Shown one piece after another: positions 20,980 to 25,111 of a stretch of DNA of 25,111 bases. How positions within the stretch are numbered: position 1 is the stretch's first letter; each line of letters opens with the position of its first letter. The stretch lies in the NCBI GenBank assembly GCA_964058805.1, contig CAXKVV010001820.1, positions 1 to 25,111 of the forward strand, read 5' to 3'. The notes beneath the pieces are model-generated. The model saw only the letters and a program-made list of their open reading frames with translations, made no database searches and was not told where the DNA came from. Position numbers and translations under genes: made by a program. The stretch is from Schoenoplectus triqueter (lineage: Eukaryota > Streptophyta > Magnoliopsida > Poales > Cyperaceae).

Positions 20980-22165
20980 AATAAATTGATATTTCATACT
21001 TGTATATACTTAAAATATGATTATCAGGGTAGGAAGTATAGTCAACAATCACTTCTGTGCAAAAATGTTCTGCCATGGTGGTTCAGCAAAGTTTCTTTTT
21101 GGCATATTTTTGTACAGCGCAAGTGCGATGCTGTGATTGAATCATTACATGTTTGTCCAACCGATTCTTTTATGCATCTTGAGATGATGCTCAATTAAAC
21201 TTGCATAGCTCGTGTATACTGGTATCCTTTCATGGCTAAGCAATGATATGTTGACTACCACATATTACAAAAATCAAAATTTGTATTATGTATCATAAAC
21301 ATGTTTATCAGTCATGACTCATGAATATCAGAAACAAAATATTTTTGTTGCTTAATTTTAAACATGTTTATTAGCTAGAGGTGAATGGATCCAACCTGAA
21401 GGATCTATTGAAAATCAGAACCGACCCAAACGCACGGATATATCTTTTATGATTGCAAACTTCAAAATGATTTGACAATGTGAACCGAATTATATGGATC
21501 CACGATCGATGCGATATCCCGATTAAACCACATCTCAACTCTCAAGCCTGAATTGACTTGAACCCAGTTCAAATTAACCCTCTTGGTCGCAGCTTGCCAT
21601 TTGTATTGTCAGTGGAAAATTGGTTGTGCATCGAGATAGATATGGATGTCTGGTTCACTTACATTATTCATTTCGCATGAGATGTTAAGAATATTATTAT
21701 TGCAAGAAGTTTGGTCCTCGAAGAAACCTCAAAGGAATCAATTTTTAAATACGATCTACTATTAGATTTTCATTGAAACATATATATAAAGGACTTATCA
21801 TACAATGGATAGCAAAAATTAGACATCAGTATTCTGTTCTGCTGCTGAAAATAATGGATAGCAGAACAATGGTTTATAGGAGATCCATAGTAGTGAATGG
21901 TTAGCCCACGACGCAACCATTTGACTCAAGGCGCATGTAACTTGATGTGCTGCCAAGTTGGTAGAGGAGGTGAAAGGGAGGGAGGGAGCGGTGGAGCTTG
22001 ACCTCAAAATTATGAGAAGCTAAAAAAGTTATATATATATTAAATAGATTTTGAAAACTAAAATAAAAATTATCATAATTATACTGTAAAATATTATAAA
22101 TTTTTAACAGATATACTAATTTTAAAATTTTCAAGGAGAGGACGCAGCCCCTTCAGTTCTCACTA
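20980..22165. other. Kinase 3' flank and AT-rich spacer, no recognised gene
   Basis: AATAAA directly follows the kinase stop codon, at 20980-20985, which is too close to be convincing as the only poly(A) signal. The open frames at 20986-21198 (plus), 21819-22007 and 21901-22134 (minus) are short and not recognised. A degenerate element is listed separately at 21376-21583. Otherwise no structure was seen apart from a TA-rich tract at 22031-22045. Confidence 0.4.
21376..21583. mobile_element. Possible degenerate hAT-like MITE
   Basis: The left end TAGAGGTGAATGGATCCAAC and the inverted right end AGAGGGTTAATTTGAACTGG are weakly similar. The interior has GACCCAAACGCACGGATAT and TTGAACCCAGTTCAAATTAA, resembling words in the hAT-like element at 9739-10222. 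No target-site duplication could be found. This may be an old relative of that family or chance similarity. Confidence 0.3.
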
Positions 22166-22424
22166 GAACATTCGTAACGGTATCGATTGTCAAAATTAAA
22201 TTTTTATGTCACATCATCAAATTAACAATTCATTTTTAGAGTGGCATCCCTGAATATAATGAAATTATCAAAATGATATTTTCATAATTAATGTTTTGCT
22301 TCTGACGTGATTTGTCAAATTTAGATAATTATCAAATTTTATCTAGTCTCTGAATCCCTGAAATTCAAATGATAATTGTCAAATAAAATTTGACAGTCAA
22401 TTTGACAATGAAATACGGATGCTC
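22166..22424. mobile_element. MITE-like element with GARCATYCG termini
   Basis: The left end GAACATTCGTAACGG...ATTGTCAAA and the inverted right end GAGCATCCGTATTTCATTGTC are imperfect terminal inverted repeats about 25-30 bp long around a 259-bp AT-rich interior. GAGCATCyG-type ends recur in plant MITEs. Flanking trinucleotides are CTA (left) and TAA (right), not an exact duplication, so the superfamily is unresolved. Confidence 0.45.
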
Positions 22425-23200
22425 TAAACTCCGCCACTAGAAGGGGAAGAGAATGGGAAGAAAAATAATATTTGCTCTTAGAGGTTACAAGAGGTGAAAT
22501 TAGATGAGAGGAAGTTAATCTTCTATTTATTTCTTTCAAATTTATTCTTCTTGGATTTGAGCGATTAAAAACTTAGTCCCGTCTCTTATTCTCGTCTTTT
22601 CATATTCCAATCTCTCTCTTATTCTCAAACTCGGGACTCGAGAGCAAAGCCCAGAAGACTAGCAGATTTTTTTTTTAAGAACTGACAGTAGTCTAAGACT
22701 GGTGACTTAGGCACGTGTTAATAAACAAAGGATTAAATCTATCAATGACATTTGCCGATATATGGAACGCTTACATAGTTATATAATCGGTTGCCAAGCT
22801 TGGGTTGGATTTTTTATTTCTGTCCCGTATTAATATTATAATATAAAACAAGGGATTTATTTCCCGCTAAAAGGTCATTTTATTGGGTTGGTATCAATTT
22901 ATCTCTTCTCAAGTTTATTCGATACTGCTTGCTACACAAACGTTAGATATTTAATTACAAACATGGTTTAAGCTATAATTGAATATTAGTTTTTTTAGGG
23001 TAATAAACTGAACATTACTTCAATGCTCTTAAACAGACATTTAAAGAATTAATTCCAAAAATGCTGGAGTGCAAGTGTTGCACCTAAACTATCCACCGGA
23101 AAAGAGTGAAAAGAGCTTTAATCTGATGCATTTAAACGCACCAAGTAGAAGTATCTATAATGCTAATCAGAATTGCTATTCTCCAAATGCATAGGCACAA
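22425..23200. other. AT-rich intergenic DNA, no feature seen
   Basis: No recognisable coding region, RNA gene or repeat. The frame at 22339-22539 (minus) overlaps the MITE end and is low-complexity. Confidence 0.5.
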
Positions 23201-23535
23201 TTGAGAGCCTTAGGCAAAAAGAGATCACTAAATTCAAATCAGACAACCCAAAATCCAGTTTATGATGCAATCTGAAATGCCACAGATTGCAGATATAAGA
23301 TATGTGAGCTCAACCTCAGATTCGGTCTTCCATTGCACTCCCAGCCGCACAAATAGAAAAAAGAGATCACTAAATTGAGAGCCTTAGGCAAAAAGAGATC
23401 ACTAAATTCAAATCAGACAACCCAAAATCCAGTTTATGATGCAATCTGAAATGCCACAGATTGCAGATATAAGATATGTGAGCTCAACCTCAGATTCGGT
23501 CTTCCATTGCACTCCCAGCCGCACAAATAGAAAAA
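23201..23535. repeat. Perfect tandem duplication, 174-bp period
   Basis: The sequence at 23201-23361, starting TTGAGAGCCTTAGGCAAAAA, is repeated at 23375-23535. By eye the 161 bases are identical. The 19-base word AAAAAGAGATCACTAAATT lies inside both copies and also at the join near 23357-23375, so the duplication probably arose by slippage or recombination between short repeats. Each copy is open in frames on both strands, but neither translation is recognised. An assembly artefact is possible, because the identity is complete. Confidence 0.9.
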
Positions 23536-25111
23536 TCTCCAGTCTTGTTGAGATTTGTACACTTCCTGATAAAAAAAAAAACCTCCCTGCATATCAAATT
23601 TCAGTGCAGGAGAAGAGGGAATATACAGCTGACAAACTCCATACATCAATGATTGTACGTATAATAAGGTTATTGGAAACCAGTATTTATCATCAGATTT
23701 TTCAAGCTCAATAATGTGACAGCACAACTGATGGAGCCATCATCTGGAAGCTCATAGTGTTTGAATGTATGATAGCTAGAGAAAAATAATAGCCATTGAT
23801 GGATGCAGCACCACAGCAGTGGCTCAGAATAACAAATTACAGAAACAGATATGAACGAATAAAAGCTAAAGTCCTAAAACCCCACCTGTGGAATCCTAGG
23901 TAAAAGAAAAAAAGGACGAATTATTCTCAGGGCTGCTCCACAGTAACTCATGTATAAAGTTGATCATCCAAATTGAGTTGTACAGTTATAATTGTGATCT
24001 TAAACTTCCAGAAGTTCTTTTTTGCCAAATTATGACACTTGTTCATTTTAAATCACAGAGAAATTACTGGTTCAAAATGTCAAATAGTTAAGCCTCTCGA
24101 CCCTTTTGGCTTAAAAATGATATTTCAAAGATTTCAAAATAAGTATAACCTATGGGTCTTATGATTTTGGAAATTAAAAAAAAAAACAAGTTCTGCATAG
24201 TTTTTAAGAACTAAATGTTTAACCAAGATGATCCTCAATACCATTCACATTCCTTGAGAAACTACCTGACCTATCCTTTTCATGCTGTTAGTACAAGCTC
24301 ACAAGGAAACCACTGGATCCACTTCACTTGTTAAGTAAAATTCAGGAGGACTCTTACTTCAGCTATAGCAGAGGATTTGGTTCAAAAGAGTAAAATGTGA
24401 CAACGCCTTTCAAGTTCTTCAAGTCTCTCTGTTAGAAGTCAAAAGAATGCAGACCTACCTTTACGCCTGGTGCAAAAGTACATTCATCAGATTGAAACGG
24501 TTCATAAGGATGAAAATGCTCTAGATCTCCTTAGTATATACCATGCCATGGCATGACCATGCAGTCATGAGATGCCATATTCAAATGTCTCTTCACCACA
24601 TGATTTGATTTCATCATTCATAGCATGCATGATAACTTATCAAGAACAATGCACCAAGATCCTCAAAACAAATGACAACACCATGCATACCCTTTCATGA
24701 GATGCCTTTTGTTCACCACAGAGGATGCCATGATATGAGATGACTTCTAATACAAGTATCATTTCTTTCATGTACTTGTGTGTCGAAGGACAAACAAAAA
24801 CAAACTTATATTTGCACAAGAAAGTCCAAATAAAATAAATGAAGATGAAGATGAAATGTTTTCCCTTCAACTGCACTACTAATAACATAGCAAAACAAAA
24901 CTAAGTTGAGTCTACGCAAGACCATTACAACACAAACTAAACTGAAACCTCACACAATGAAAAAACAAATAATAGGAATGCGATGATATAACCATGAGAA
25001 TGATGAAAATGCATGTGATGGTATTCTAGAAAACTCACAAAGAACGCTGAATAGCAGTGCAATACATACAAAATTATGCTAATGATATGTATGCCATAAC
25101 TAAATGAAAGT
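23536..25111. other. Intergenic or neighbouring-gene intron/UTR sequence
   Basis: No complete gene is visible. Open frames at 23434-23727 and 24640-24888 (minus) are not protein-like. One short minus-strand stretch, 24525 to 24432, reads as DLEHFHPYEPFQSDECTFAP and ends with TAA; it could be a terminal exon (see findings). From 24540 to 24740 the sequence is rich in CATG, ATGCC and GATG words, including the perfect palindrome CATGCCATGGCATG. Confidence 0.35.
24542..24555. repeat. 14-bp perfect palindrome CATGCCATGGCATG
   Basis: CATGCCATGGCATG equals its own reverse complement. CATGACCATGCA follows directly, and the region to 24740 holds further CATGCA/TGCATG words (for example GCATGCATGA near 24624), which match the core of plant RY elements. 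Two segments, CATGAGATGCC with a following TTCACCACA, occur at about 24567-24600 and 24698-24720. Confidence 0.7.

Noticed and set aside
24435..24464. Apparent GT-AG intron (GTAGGT to CTAACAG) on the minus strand
   Set aside because: It would be about 30 nt long, below the size plants normally splice, and the frames beyond it soon stop.
1..25111. tRNA, rRNA, CRISPR array or bacterial-style operon
   Set aside because: I saw no cloverleaf with a GGTTCGA-type arm, no rRNA-like conserved stretch, no regularly spaced short repeats and no run of close-packed frames.

Overview
This is a stretch of plant nuclear DNA. It is AT-rich, its genes are split by many GT-AG introns, and it carries plant-type MITEs and a SINE tail like the plant Au family. 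Encoded proteins match flowering-plant families. A non-grass monocot would fit, but nothing here settles the species.

Three complete genes can be reconstructed exon by exon, each closing in frame from ATG to stop. (1) Minus strand, 9567 to 5178: a four-exon, 207-residue thioredoxin-fold protein of the TXNDC9/phosducin-like group. (2) Plus strand, 11778 to 14969: a two-exon, 73-residue epsilon subunit of mitochondrial F1-ATP synthase, whose last nine residues lie beyond a 2,970-bp intron. (3) Plus strand, 16459 to 20979: a twelve-exon, 496-residue plant diacylglycerol kinase (DGK3/4/7 type), with one GC-AG intron. The genes are functionally unrelated, as is usual for neighbours in a plant genome.

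Layout: 1-5177 has no recognisable gene, and holds a hAT-like remnant, one foldback MITE with a target-site duplication and small repeats. 5178-9567 is the TXNDC9-like gene. 9568-11777 is a divergent intergenic region almost tiled by four MITEs (9739-11370), leaving about 400 bp of unique promoter before the ATP synthase gene. The ATP synthase intron is a nest of elements: a foldback MITE with a 10-bp target-site duplication lies in a TTA microsatellite, which lies in an outer element. 14970-16458 is the spacer to the kinase gene, with an unexplained open stretch. 16459-20979 is the kinase gene. 20980-25111 has no confident gene; it holds two degenerate MITE-like elements, a perfect 174-bp-period tandem duplication, a CATG-rich palindrome and one possible terminal exon on the minus strand.

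I saw no prokaryote-style system, CRISPR array, viral gene or gene cluster. The most notable content is the transposable-element architecture and the non-canonical splice site. Exon boundaries rest on reading frame, splice consensus and remembered family similarity; no alignment was run.
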